From the NCBI RefSeq assembly GCF_024213665.1, contig NZ_JANAVP010000010.1:154760-218759 (forward strand): a DNA stretch of 64,000 bases, read 5' to 3'. This stretch comes from Streptomyces sp. A3M-1-3 (GTDB lineage Bacteria > Actinomycetota > Actinomycetes > Streptomycetales > Streptomycetaceae). The position numbers and the translations under genes are program-made. Positions 32,403 through 41,594 of this stretch are shown here, in pieces (within the stretch, counting starts at the first letter, position 1; every line of letters begins with the position of its first letter). Under the pieces are notes generated by a model. The model was not told the DNA's origin and ran no database searches. It saw nothing but the letters and a program-made list of their open reading frames with translations.

Positions 32403-33169
32403 GCCTGTCTCCGGTCGGCGCGCTGCGCCATTCGGGCAGCCTGTTCGCGATGGCCCTGGACGTCGTACGGACGCTGCCCCGACGCCCCTTCCAGGTACGG
32501 GAGTTCATCCAGCAGGCCTGGTTCATCGCCAGCGTGACGATCCTGCCCACCGCGCTGGTCTCCATCCCCTTCGGGGCGGTCATCGCCCTCCAGATCGGCA
32601 GCCTGACCCGGCAGCTCGGCGCGCAGTCGTTCTCGGGTGCCGCCTCGGTGCTCGCCGTGCTCCGGGAAGCCTCGCCGATCGTCACCGCACTGCTCATCGC
32701 GGGAGCGGGCGGCACCGCGATCTGCGCGGACCTCGGGGCGCGCAAGATCCGGGAGGAGATCGACGCGATGCAGGTGCTGGGCATCGATCCGATCCACCGG
32801 CTGGTCGTGCCGCGGGTGCTGGCCACCATGCTCGTGGCCGTCCTGCTCAACGGACTGGTGTCGGTGGTCGGGGTGGCCGGCGGCTACTTCTTCAACGTGA
32901 TCCTGCAGAACGGCACGCCCGGCGCCTATCTGGCCTCCTTCACCACCCTCGCCCAGCTGTCCGATCTGTGGGCGGCCGAGCTGAAGGCCCTGGTGTTCGG
33001 TGCGATCGCCGCGATCGTCGCCTCGTACAAGGGGCTGACCGCGAAGGGCGGGCCCAAGGGCGTGGGCGATGCGGTGAACCAGTCGGTGGTGATCACTTTC
33101 ATGTTGCTGTTCGTGACGAACTTCGTGATGACCGCGGTGTACTTCCAGGTCGTTCCGCAGAGGGGTTGA
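32399..33169 (+). CDS. MlaE/YrbE-family permease A of the Mce transporter
   Basis: The membrane protein has 256 residues with the MlaE-domain pattern: five or six helices, VSIPFGAVIALQIGSLTRQL, and the conserved ADLGARKIREEIDAMQVLGI segment with its cytoplasmic EExDA loop. With its partner it forms the inner-membrane channel driven by the upstream ATPase. It overlaps the ATPase gene by 4 bp and is followed after 3 bp by permease B. Confidence 0.95.
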   Translation: MSLSPVGALRHSGSLFAMALDVVRTLPRRPFQVREFIQQAWFIASVTILPTALVSIPFGAVIALQIGSLTRQLGAQSFSGAASVLAVLREASPIVTALLIAGAGGTAICADLGARKIREEIDAMQVLGIDPIHRLVVPRVLATMLVAVLLNGLVSVVGVAGGYFFNVILQNGTPGAYLASFTTLAQLSDLWAAELKALVFGAIAAIVASYKGLTAKGGPKGVGDAVNQSVVITFMLLFVTNFVMTAVYFQVVPQRG

Positions 33170-33172
33170 CCG

Positions 33173-33991
33173 ATGCCGCTGATGAATCGTCTGCTGCTGG
33201 ACCGCCTTGAGGGGCTCGGCACTCAACTGTCCTTCTACGGGCGCTCGCTGGCCTGGACCGGCCGCACCCTGCGCCGTTACAAGAAGGAGATCCTGCGTCT
33301 GCTGGCCGAGGTGAGCTTCGGCCGCGGCGCGCTCGCGGTGGTCGGAGGCACGGTCGGAGTCATCGCCTTCCTGTCCTTCTTCACCGGTACCGAGGTCGGC
33401 CTCCAGGGGTACGCGGCGCTCAACCAGCTCGGCACCTCAAACTTCGTGGCGTTCCTCTCGGCGTACTTCAACACCCGGGAGATTGCCCCGCTGGTGGCCG
33501 GACTCGCCTTGTCCGCGACGGTCGGGGCCGGGTTCACCGCCCAGCTCGGCGCGATGCGGATCAGTGAGGAGACCGACGCGCTCGAAGTGATGGGCGTTCC
33601 CTCGCTGCCCTTCCTGGTGACAACCCGGATGATCGCCGGCTTCGTGGCCGTGATCCCGCTGTACGTGGTCGGGCTGCTGTCCTCGTACTTCGCCGCGCGG
33701 ACCATCACCACCGGCTACTACGGCCAGTCCGCGGGCACGTACGACCACTACTTCCAGCAGTATCTGCCGCCGGTCGACGTGTTCTGGTCATTCGGCAAGG
33801 TGATCGTCTTCGCGGTCGTGATCATCCTGGTGCACTGCTTCTACGGCTATTACGCGAGCGGCGGCCCGGCCGGGGTCGGCGTCGCGGTCGGCCGTGCGGT
33901 GCGTACCTCCATCGTCGCCATCAACGTCCTGGACTTCTTCCTGAGCCTCGCGATCTGGGGCGCCAACACGACCGTCCGGATTGCGGGGTAG
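33173..33991 (+). CDS. MlaE/YrbE-family permease B of the Mce transporter
   Basis: The second MlaE-type permease has 272 residues and conserves AQLGAMRISEETDALEVMGV and a following membrane region. An N-terminal amphipathic segment of about 40 residues precedes the first helix. YrbE A and B pairs are the rule in actinobacterial mce operons and build a heterodimeric channel. Five bases separate it from the first mce gene. Confidence 0.95.
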   Translation: MPLMNRLLLDRLEGLGTQLSFYGRSLAWTGRTLRRYKKEILRLLAEVSFGRGALAVVGGTVGVIAFLSFFTGTEVGLQGYAALNQLGTSNFVAFLSAYFNTREIAPLVAGLALSATVGAGFTAQLGAMRISEETDALEVMGVPSLPFLVTTRMIAGFVAVIPLYVVGLLSSYFAARTITTGYYGQSAGTYDHYFQQYLPPVDVFWSFGKVIVFAVVIILVHCFYGYYASGGPAGVGVAVGRAVRTSIVAINVLDFFLSLAIWGANTTVRIAG

Positions 33992-33996
33992 GGCCG

Positions 33997-35232
33997 ATGC
34001 GCATACCAGTAGGAGTTCTGACGCGCAGCGCGCGACTGCGGCTGTACGGCATCGTCTTCATCGCCGTGATCGCGGTCCTGCTGTCGCTGTCCGTCGCCGT
34101 CTACCAGCAGGCGTTCACCTCCGTCGTACGGATCACGCTGGAGGCGACCAGCCTGGGCAACCAGCTGGACCCGCGGGCCGATGTCAAGCTGCGCGGACTG
34201 CTGGTCGGCGAGGTGCGCGACGTACGCGCCGACGGCGAGAAGGCGACGCTCGACATCGCGCTCAAGCCGGAGCACGTCTCCCTCATTCCGGCCGATGTGC
34301 AGGCCCGGCTGCTGCCCAAGACCCTGTTCGGTGAGAAGTACGTCGACCTGGCGATCCCCCGCGACCCGTCCGCCCGGCACATCCGCGCGGGGGACGTCAT
34401 CACCCAGGACCGCACGAAGGTCGGCATCGAACTCCAGCAGCTGATGAACGACCTGCTGCCGCTGCTGCGCACGGTCCAGCCCGCGGAACTGAACGCCACC
34501 CTCTCCGCGTTCGCCACCGCGCTCGAAGGCCGCGGCGACCGGATCGGCGGCAATCTCGTCCGCGTCGAGCAGTATCTGAGCCGGCTCAACCCGCATATGC
34601 CGTCGATCAAGGAGAACATCTCGCGGTTCGCCGATGTGGCCGAGGTGTACGGGGACGCGGCGCCCGACCTGCTGCGGATTCTGCGCAACACCGTCACCAC
34701 CAGCCGCACCCTCGTCGAGAAGCGGGACCAGCTGGCCGCCGCACTCACCTCGACCGCCACCGTCGCCGGCACGGCGGAGGCGTTCTTCGACGATAACGGC
34801 GACCGGCTGATCACACTCGGCCGCGTCTCACGCCCCACGCTGGCGATGTTCGCCCGCTACGCGCCGGAGTACCCCTGTCTCCTCGACGGCCTGGTGAAAC
34901 AGCACGAGCGGTCCCAGGAGGCCTTCAGGGGCGGCGAGATGCGTATCACCCTCGAATTCGTCCGCCCGCGACCCGCGTACCGACCCGGCGAGGAACCGCG
35001 CTATGCAGAACGCTCAGGACCCGATTGCAGGGGTCTCCCCCGCCCCCACGTGCCCGCACCGGACCACAAGCTCAACGACGGTACGTCCTCGGTCTCGGCC
35101 ACCAGGGCCGAGCAGCGGGCCGTCGGTTCGCTCGTGGCCCCGGTCATGGGGGTGCCCGCCGACGAGGTGCCGGCGGTCGCGACGCTGCTGTTCGGGCCGA
35201 TGGCACGCGGAACGGCGGTGAGCGTCGCATGA
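33997..35232 (+). CDS. Mce protein A (MlaD-domain substrate-binding protein)
   Basis: The 411-residue protein has an N-terminal membrane helix (residues about 10-32) and one MlaD domain (LGNQLDPRADVKLRGLLVGEV to about residue 120, with LLPKTLFGEKYVDL). A long helical region then forms the tube wall, and a low-complexity C-terminus follows. Six such proteins assemble a hydrophobic conduit for lipids or sterols. It is the first of six mce genes here and overlaps the next gene by 4 bp. Confidence 0.93.
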   Translation: MRIPVGVLTRSARLRLYGIVFIAVIAVLLSLSVAVYQQAFTSVVRITLEATSLGNQLDPRADVKLRGLLVGEVRDVRADGEKATLDIALKPEHVSLIPADVQARLLPKTLFGEKYVDLAIPRDPSARHIRAGDVITQDRTKVGIELQQLMNDLLPLLRTVQPAELNATLSAFATALEGRGDRIGGNLVRVEQYLSRLNPHMPSIKENISRFADVAEVYGDAAPDLLRILRNTVTTSRTLVEKRDQLAAALTSTATVAGTAEAFFDDNGDRLITLGRVSRPTLAMFARYAPEYPCLLDGLVKQHERSQEAFRGGEMRITLEFVRPRPAYRPGEEPRYAERSGPDCRGLPRPHVPAPDHKLNDGTSSVSATRAEQRAVGSLVAPVMGVPADEVPAVATLLFGPMARGTAVSVA

Positions 35233-36269
35233 GGACGTCACGAGCCATCGAAACCGCGGGGCCGCTGGTCAGGTTCTTGGTCTTCGCGGTGGTCACGGCG
35301 CTGGCGACCGCGCTGCTCGCGGCCACCATCGTCAATGTCTCCTTCACGCCCGAGCACACCTACCGCGCGGTGTTCAGCGATGTCACCAGCCTGGAGGAGG
35401 GCGACGACATCAGGGTGGCGGGGGTTCGGGTGGGCGAGGTCGAGGACATCGCGATCAAGGACCGCACGCTGGCCGAGGTCACCTTCACCGTCACCCGGGA
35501 CCGCCCGCTGTTCATCACCACCGGCGCCGTCATCCGCTACCGGAGCCTGGTCGGCCAGCGGTACATCGCACTGACGGACGGTGCGGGCGGCGGCAGCGAG
35601 CAGCTGCGTCCCGGCGGCCGGATCCCGCTGTCCAGGACTCAGCCGGCGCTCGATCTCAACGCGCTGCTGGGCGGATTCAAGCCGCTGTTCGCCGCGCTGA
35701 GCCCGAAGGACGTGAACCAGCTCGCCACCGAGATCATCAAGACCCTGCAGGGCGAGGGCGGCACGGTCAACAGCCTGCTCGCCCACACGGCCTCGCTGAC
35801 CACGACGCTCGCCGACCGCGACAAGCTGATCGGGTCCGTGGTCGACAACCTCAACGAGGTGCTGACGACGCTGGACAAGCGCGGCACCCGCTTCTCCGCC
35901 CTGCTCAAGCAGTTGCAGCGGGTGATCTCCGGGCTGTCCGCCGACCGCAAGCCCATCGGCGACTCGCTGGTGAACATCGGCGCCCTGACCGATGCCACGT
36001 CGGGCCTGCTGAAGGACGCCCGGCCGCCGCTGCGCGACGACATCGCCGAACTGAGCGACCTCACCGGAACGCTGAACAAGAACGAGAAGACCGTGGAGGG
36101 CGTCCTGAAGCGGCTGCCGGGCAAACTCAACAAGCTGACCGGGACGGCGTCCTACGGCTCCTGGTTCAACTTCTACCTCTGTGACTTCGACGGCCGGATC
36201 GTGCTGCCGAAGACCAGAGAGGTCATCACTCCCGAACTCCACGTGGCACGGGCGAGGTGCGGCGGATGA
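35229..36269 (+). CDS. Mce protein B
   Basis: The 346-residue product has an N-terminal helix (FLVFAVVTALATALLAATIV) and an MlaD domain (LEEGDDIRVAGVRVGEVEDI, RYRSLVGQRYIALTDG), followed by a helical part. ATG 35229 overlaps the mceA stop; a longer frame upstream is out of phase with that gene and unlikely. Operon position and domain make this the MceB-like subunit. Confidence 0.92.
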   Translation: MRTSRAIETAGPLVRFLVFAVVTALATALLAATIVNVSFTPEHTYRAVFSDVTSLEEGDDIRVAGVRVGEVEDIAIKDRTLAEVTFTVTRDRPLFITTGAVIRYRSLVGQRYIALTDGAGGGSEQLRPGGRIPLSRTQPALDLNALLGGFKPLFAALSPKDVNQLATEIIKTLQGEGGTVNSLLAHTASLTTTLADRDKLIGSVVDNLNEVLTTLDKRGTRFSALLKQLQRVISGLSADRKPIGDSLVNIGALTDATSGLLKDARPPLRDDIAELSDLTGTLNKNEKTVEGVLKRLPGKLNKLTGTASYGSWFNFYLCDFDGRIVLPKTREVITPELHVARARCGG

Positions 36270-37282
36270 GCCCCCGGACGAATCCACGGACGAGCCTCCG
36301 GATGATCCCGTTCCGCGACCGGAATCCCGTGCTGATCGGGGCCGTCGGCATCTGCACCCTCGCGCTGACGGCCGCCGCCGCGTTCAACGCCGACAGCCTT
36401 CCGCTGATCGGCGACGGTGAGACGTACAGCGCCGCCTTCTCCGAGGCGGGCGGCCTCAAGCCGGGCGACGAGGTACGGATCGCCGGGGTCAAGGTCGGCA
36501 AGGTCGACGAGGTCGACCTCGACGGCGGCCACGTCAAGGTGACCTTCCGGGTCAAGGGCGACCCGCGGTTCGGCACCAGGAGCGGCGCGTCCATCCGGAT
36601 CAAGACGATCCTGGGCGCGAAGTACCTCGCGCTGGAGCCGAAGGGACAGGGGCAGCTGCGGCCCGGCAGCGAGATCCCGCTGAACCGGACGGTTCCGGCG
36701 TACGACGTCGTGGCGGCGTTCAGCGATCTGACCACCACCACGGAGAAGGTCGACACGGACCAGCTGGCACGGGCCATGGACACCCTGTCCACCACCTTCA
36801 AGGACTCGCCGGACGAGGTCCGGGCGTCCATCAAGGGTCTGTCGAAGATCTCCCGGACCGTCGCGTCCCGCGACAAGGCGCTGCAGGAACTCCTGGACCA
36901 CGCCAACGGAGTCACCGGTGTGCTCTCCGACCGTACGGACGAGTTCTCCGGACTGATCAAGGACGGCGACAAGCTGTTCAAGGAGATCTCCAAGCGGCGC
37001 GCGGCGATCCACGCGCTACTCAAGAGCTCGGCCGCGCTCGGCATCGAGCTCTCCGGCCTGGTGAAGGACAACGAGAAGCAGATCGGCCCGGCGCTGGGGG
37101 GCCTGAACACGGTGGTCAGGATGCTCGAACGCAATCAGGCGAGCCTCGACCGAAGCGTCGCGCTGCTCGCGCCCTATGTGCGGGTCTTCACCAACACCCT
37201 CGGCAACGGCCGTTGGTTCGACAGCTACATCCAGAACCTGGTCGCCACTCCGGTGGTCCCCCGGACGGGAGGCTCGCGATGA
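36266..37282 (+). CDS. Mce protein C
   Basis: The 338-residue product has an N-terminal helix (LIGAVGICTLALTAAAAFNA), an MlaD domain (LKPGDEVRIAGVKVGKVDEV, IRIKTILGAKYLALEP) and a helical extension. ATG 36266 overlaps the mceB stop by 4 bp. A Met three codons earlier is possible but breaks the regular overlap pattern. Confidence 0.92.
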   Translation: MSPRTNPRTSLRMIPFRDRNPVLIGAVGICTLALTAAAAFNADSLPLIGDGETYSAAFSEAGGLKPGDEVRIAGVKVGKVDEVDLDGGHVKVTFRVKGDPRFGTRSGASIRIKTILGAKYLALEPKGQGQLRPGSEIPLNRTVPAYDVVAAFSDLTTTTEKVDTDQLARAMDTLSTTFKDSPDEVRASIKGLSKISRTVASRDKALQELLDHANGVTGVLSDRTDEFSGLIKDGDKLFKEISKRRAAIHALLKSSAALGIELSGLVKDNEKQIGPALGGLNTVVRMLERNQASLDRSVALLAPYVRVFTNTLGNGRWFDSYIQNLVATPVVPRTGGSR

Positions 37283-38430
37283 ACACGCGCTTCGTACCGA
37301 AGGGGCGTCTCGCTCGGCGCGTGGCGCTGATCACCGTACTGGCGCTCGTCGCCACGACGGCGGTCGTGCTCTGGCCGCGCTCGTCCCCGGTCAAGGTGAC
37401 GGCGTACTTCCCGCGCACCGTCGGCATCTACCCAGGCTCGGACGTACGCGTCCTCGGTGTCCGTATCGGCGAGGTCAGGAAGATCACGCCGGAGGGCCGG
37501 CGGGTGCGGGTGGAGCTGGAGTTCGAGTCCGGGCGCAAGGTCCCCGCGGATGCGAAGGCGGCCATCATCAACTCCTCGGTGGTCAGCGACCGTTATGTAC
37601 AGATGCTGCCCGTCTACCGGAGCGGACCGAGGATGCGCGACGGCGCCGTCATCCCCGAAGAGCGCACCGCCGTACCGGTCGAGCTGGACCGTATCTTCGA
37701 AAGCCTGCACACCACGTCCGAGGCGCTCGGCCCGCGCGGCGCCAACGCGGACGGCTCGCTCTCCCGGCTGCTCGGGGTGAGCGCGGACAACCTCCAGGGC
37801 CAGGGCAAGCAGTTGCACCAGACGGTCGAAGACCTGTCGCTCGCGGTCACCACACTGTCCGACGGCCGGCAGGACCTGTTCGGCACCGTCCGGAATCTGC
37901 AGGTGTTCACGGCCGCGCTGGCGGCCGACGACAGCAACGTCCGGTCGTTCAACGACAGTCTCGCCAAGGTGGCCGACCAGCTCGCCGGGGAACGGAAGGA
38001 CCTCGCTGCGGCGCTGAAGCACCTGGGCACGGCGCTCGCCGATGTGAGCGACTTCGTGAAGAAGAACAAGAAGTCGCTGACGGCCGATGTGAAGGGCCTC
38101 AGCAAGGTGACCAAGGTACTCGTCACCCAGCGCGCCGCGCTGGAGGAGCTGCTGGAGGTCGCCCCCGCCGGGCTGTCCAACCTGCAGACCGCCTACAACC
38201 CCTCCTCCGGCACCCTCGACACCCGTAACAACCCTGATCATCCGCAGGACCCGGCCGCGCTGCTGTGCTCCCTGCTCAGGACGACCGGGGACGCCGGGGG
38301 AAAGAACCCCGACTGCCAGGACCTGCAGAAGCTCTTCGACTCGCTGCCGGAACTGACCGAGGCGGCGCCGGTGTCGGGTGCAGGCACGGTCGACAAGACG
38401 CTCGGCGGAATCCTGGAGGCCGGCGCATGA
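37279..38430 (+). CDS. Mce protein D
   Basis: The 383-residue product has an N-terminal helix (VALITVLALVATTAVVLWP), an MlaD domain (IYPGSDVRVLGVRIGEVRKI, IINSSVVSDRYVQMLP) and a long coiled helical part. The C-terminus carries two Cys residues (ALLCSLL, NPDCQDL). It is coupled to both neighbours by 4-bp overlaps. Confidence 0.92.
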   Translation: MNTRFVPKGRLARRVALITVLALVATTAVVLWPRSSPVKVTAYFPRTVGIYPGSDVRVLGVRIGEVRKITPEGRRVRVELEFESGRKVPADAKAAIINSSVVSDRYVQMLPVYRSGPRMRDGAVIPEERTAVPVELDRIFESLHTTSEALGPRGANADGSLSRLLGVSADNLQGQGKQLHQTVEDLSLAVTTLSDGRQDLFGTVRNLQVFTAALAADDSNVRSFNDSLAKVADQLAGERKDLAAALKHLGTALADVSDFVKKNKKSLTADVKGLSKVTKVLVTQRAALEELLEVAPAGLSNLQTAYNPSSGTLDTRNNPDHPQDPAALLCSLLRTTGDAGGKNPDCQDLQKLFDSLPELTEAAPVSGAGTVDKTLGGILEAGA

Positions 38431-39734
38431 GCGTACTGCGCAAGGGCGGGGCAGCCGGGGCAGCCGGGGCAGCCGCGTGGGCGGCCGTCGGTTCCCTGCT
38501 GCTGACCGGCTGCGAGTTCAACGGCCTGTACGACGTCCAGCTGCCCGGCGGCGCCGCCGCGGACGGCGACTCCTACCGGGTCACCGTGGAGTTCAGGGAC
38601 GTCCTCGACCTGGTGCCGCAGTCGGCCGTGAAGGTCAACAACGTCACCGTCGGAGCCGTGGAGAAGGTCGAGCTGGCCGGCTGGCACGCCAGGGTACGGC
38701 TGCGGGTCGCCGACTCGGTGAAGCTGCCCGCCAACGCGGTCGCCGATCTGCGGCAGACCAGCATGCTCGGCGAGAAGTACGTGGCACTGTCCGCCCCGCC
38801 GGATTCCGCGGCGGTCGGCAGGCTCGCCGACGGCGACCGGATCCCGCTGTCCCGCAGCGGACGCAACCCGGAGATCGAAGAGGTGCTGTCCGCGCTGTCG
38901 GCGCTGCTCAACGGTGGCGGAGTGGCCCAGCTCAAGACGATCACCGTGGAACTGAACAAGGCCCTGGAGGGCCGGGAGAACCGGGTCAAGTCCCTCCTCA
39001 CTGAGCTGGACACGTTCATCGGTGGCCTCGACACCCAGCGCAAGGAGATCGTCCGGGCGCTCGAAGGCATCGACCGGCTGGCCGCGAGACTCGCCAAGGA
39101 GAAGAAGACGATCGCCCTGGCCGTCGACACCATGCCGCCCGCCCTGAAGGTGCTGGCCGATCAGCGCCGGAACCTGACCAGGATGCTCACCTCCCTGGCG
39201 CAGCTCGGAAAGACCGGCACCGGCGTGGTCAATGCCTCGCGGGACGACGTGGTGGCGAATCTGAAGCATCTGCGGCCGATCCTGGAGCAGTTGAACAAGG
39301 CGGGCGACGATCTGCCGAACGCCCTGGAACTCATGACGACGTATCCGTTCCCGCGCAATGCGACGGACGCCATCAAGGGCGACTACGTCAACCTCAAGGT
39401 CACCGCCGATCTCGACCTGGCCGCCATCTACGGCAACCTCACCGACCCGCCCGAGAAGCCGGGCAAGCCCGGCAAGCCCGAGCTGCCGGACGTGCCGGAG
39501 GTTCCCGGGGTTCCTGATGTGCCCGGCGCGCCCCTGCCCACTGCGCCTGAGGTGCCGAAGCCGCCGGCCAAACCCGGCGTCCCCTCCGCTCCGCCGGACG
39601 GCGGCGAACTGCTGTGCCCGCCGATGTGCAGCAGCAGTTACGCCGCGTACGAGGGCCGGGACGGCGCCGACGGCCTCCCGCCTGGGATCGATCTCGCACT
39701 GGCGGAGCTCATGCTGAAGGGGATGCAACCGTGA
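38427..39734 (+). CDS. Mce protein E (lipoprotein)
   Basis: The 435-residue product begins with a lipoprotein signal ending LLLTGC, as is usual for the MceE (LprK-like) subunit, so it should be anchored by a lipid rather than a helix. The MlaD domain (VPQSAVKVNNVTVGAVEKVE, LRQTSMLGEKYVAL) and the helical part follow. The C-terminal 100 residues contain P-x-V-P repeats (LPDVPEVPGVPDVPGAP) like those in the tail of the nearby sigma factor, then a CPPMC motif. Confidence 0.93.
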   Translation: MSVLRKGGAAGAAGAAAWAAVGSLLLTGCEFNGLYDVQLPGGAAADGDSYRVTVEFRDVLDLVPQSAVKVNNVTVGAVEKVELAGWHARVRLRVADSVKLPANAVADLRQTSMLGEKYVALSAPPDSAAVGRLADGDRIPLSRSGRNPEIEEVLSALSALLNGGGVAQLKTITVELNKALEGRENRVKSLLTELDTFIGGLDTQRKEIVRALEGIDRLAARLAKEKKTIALAVDTMPPALKVLADQRRNLTRMLTSLAQLGKTGTGVVNASRDDVVANLKHLRPILEQLNKAGDDLPNALELMTTYPFPRNATDAIKGDYVNLKVTADLDLAAIYGNLTDPPEKPGKPGKPELPDVPEVPGVPDVPGAPLPTAPEVPKPPAKPGVPSAPPDGGELLCPPMCSSSYAAYEGRDGADGLPPGIDLALAELMLKGMQP

Positions 39735-41011
39735 TCACACGTACGGTCAAGGCCCAGTTGCTCGCCTTCGCCACCGTCACCGCCGTCGGCGTGTCGTACG
39801 TCGGCTTTCAGTACACGGGGCTGGCGGACGCCCTGCTCGACCGCGGTTACACCGTGCGCGCCGACTTCGCCGATTCCGGAGGCGTCTTCTCCGGGGCCGA
39901 AGTCACCTATCGCGGCGTGCCGGTGGGCCGCGTCGGCGAACTGAAGCTCACCCGCTCCGGCGGAGTCTCCGTGTCGCTGGACATCGAGGACGCGTCGCGT
40001 ATCCCGGCGGACACCCTCGCCGTCGTCGCGAACCGTTCGGCGGTCGGCGAGCAGTACGTCGATCTCCAGCCGCGCGCCTCCGGCGGCCCCTACCTGCGGG
40101 ACGGCAGCACGATCGCCCGCGACGACACGCGGGTACCGCTGCCCACCACGGATCTCGTCCTCAGCCTGGACCGGCTGGTCAACTCCGTCGGCAAGAAGGA
40201 TCTGCAGATCACGGTCGACGAGCTGGGCAAGGCCTTCGCCGGGACCGGCCCGCATCTGAGCCGCTTGGTGGACTCGGGCAACGAGCTGGTCGAATCGGCT
40301 TCCGCCTCACTCCCGCAGACCATCGCGCTGATCGAGGACTCGAGGAAGGTGCTGAAGACCCAGGCCGACCAGGGTTCGGCCATCAAGTCGTTCTCCCGCG
40401 ATCTGGCGCTCCTCACCGGCGAGCTCAAGTCCAGTGACGGTGACATCCGCCGGCTGATCGGCGCCGGTGCGCCCGCCGCGCAGGAGGTGAACTCCCTGCT
40501 CCGGGACACCAAGCCCCATCTGCCGGTCCTGCTGGGAAACCTGATCAGCGGCGGACAAATCACGGTGGCGCGGCTGCCCGGCGTGGAGCAGGCCCTGGTC
40601 ACCTTTCCGGTGGTGGTCGCGGGCAGCCACACCGTCATCCCGGGCGACGGCACCACCCACTTCGGCATGGTCGTGAACGCCGACGATCCGCCGCCGTGCC
40701 GGCAGGGGTACACCACGCAGCGCCGCGACCCCTCGGACACCAGCGAGCGCCCCGCGAACACCGGTGTGCGCTGCACGGCCCCCCGCGGCGGCGACACCTC
40801 GGTCCGGGGCGCCCAGAACGCTCCAGGTCCCTCCGGACGCGGCGGTTCCGGCGGGGCGGACCGGGCCGCGTTCATCACCCCGTACGACCCGGAGACCGGC
40901 ACCGCCGTCGGCCCGGACGGAACGCCCGTCGAGATCGGCTCGACGGGTGGCGAACAGAGCGTGTTCGGAAAGGACTCGTGGCAATGGCTGCTCGTCGGAC
41001 CGATGGCATGA
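39731..41011 (+). CDS. Mce protein F
   Basis: The 426-residue product starts at GTG 39731, overlapping the mceE stop. It has an N-terminal helix (LLAFATVTAVGVSYVGF), an MlaD domain (VFSGAEVTYRGVPVGRVGEL, VVANRSAVGEQYVDLQP) and a helical part. The C-terminal tail is Gly/Arg/Pro-rich and ends in a conserved-looking DSWQWLLVGPMA. It completes the set of six Mce proteins. Confidence 0.92.
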   Translation: MITRTVKAQLLAFATVTAVGVSYVGFQYTGLADALLDRGYTVRADFADSGGVFSGAEVTYRGVPVGRVGELKLTRSGGVSVSLDIEDASRIPADTLAVVANRSAVGEQYVDLQPRASGGPYLRDGSTIARDDTRVPLPTTDLVLSLDRLVNSVGKKDLQITVDELGKAFAGTGPHLSRLVDSGNELVESASASLPQTIALIEDSRKVLKTQADQGSAIKSFSRDLALLTGELKSSDGDIRRLIGAGAPAAQEVNSLLRDTKPHLPVLLGNLISGGQITVARLPGVEQALVTFPVVVAGSHTVIPGDGTTHFGMVVNADDPPPCRQGYTTQRRDPSDTSERPANTGVRCTAPRGGDTSVRGAQNAPGPSGRGGSGGADRAAFITPYDPETGTAVGPDGTPVEIGSTGGEQSVFGKDSWQWLLVGPMA

Positions 41012-41559
41012 ACCGGGGAACCGTCGCGCGCGTGATACGGCCGCTGCGCGCGCTCGGCAGGAGGCTGAAGGAGGCCGCCCGTCGTGGCAGGGCACTGCCG
41101 GCGGCGCTCGCCGTGGCGACCGTCGTGGTGACGGCCCTGTCTGTGTGGCTGAGCCTGCAGGTGTACGAGCAGCGCGCGGAGCAGCGGCGGCACCAGGACA
41201 TCCTGGCCGCGGCCCGCCAGTCCGCGCTGAACTTCACCTCGCTCGACTACCGGCACTACGGGCGGGACAGCAAGAGCGTGCTGGAGGGGGCCACCGGCGA
41301 GTTCAAGGAGCAGTTCGCGGCGCAGACCGCGGAACTGACGAAGCTGGTCGCCACGAACAAGTCGGTCTCCGAGGGCCAGGTGCTCGAAGCGGGCATCACC
41401 CGGGCCGACGAGCGCACGGCCCGCGTCCTGTTGGTCGCCGACAGCAAGGTGATCAACACCGCCGCCCCCGAGGGGCAGGCCCGCACCTACCGGCTGCAGC
41501 TCGACCTCGTACGCGAGGACGGCCGCTGGCTGACGTCCAACGTCGAGTTCGTCGGCTGA
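41008..41559 (+). CDS. Mce-associated membrane protein (Mas) 1
   Basis: The 183-residue protein has one N-terminal membrane helix (ALPAALAVATVVVTALSVWLSL) and an extracytoplasmic NTF2-like domain, as in Mce-associated proteins. These may stabilise the transporter. The pattern AARQSALNFTSLDYRHYGRD is typical. It overlaps mceF by 4 bp. Confidence 0.88.
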   Translation: MNRGTVARVIRPLRALGRRLKEAARRGRALPAALAVATVVVTALSVWLSLQVYEQRAEQRRHQDILAAARQSALNFTSLDYRHYGRDSKSVLEGATGEFKEQFAAQTAELTKLVATNKSVSEGQVLEAGITRADERTARVLLVADSKVINTAAPEGQARTYRLQLDLVREDGRWLTSNVEFVG

Positions 41560-41594
41560 CGCGCATACCCGTACCACCAGTGAGGAGAGACACC

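Noticed and set aside
31082..33226. 714-codon minus-strand frame across the mce ATPase and permease
   Set aside because: It spans two genes with clear ABC and MlaE motifs on the plus strand; the translation is low-complexity.
35020..35060. Possible frameshift in mceA where GGGGTCTCCCCCGCCCCCAC interrupts the C-terminal region
   Set aside because: The frame stays open to the natural overlap with mceB, and low-complexity Mce tails are variable, so there is no evidence of a break.
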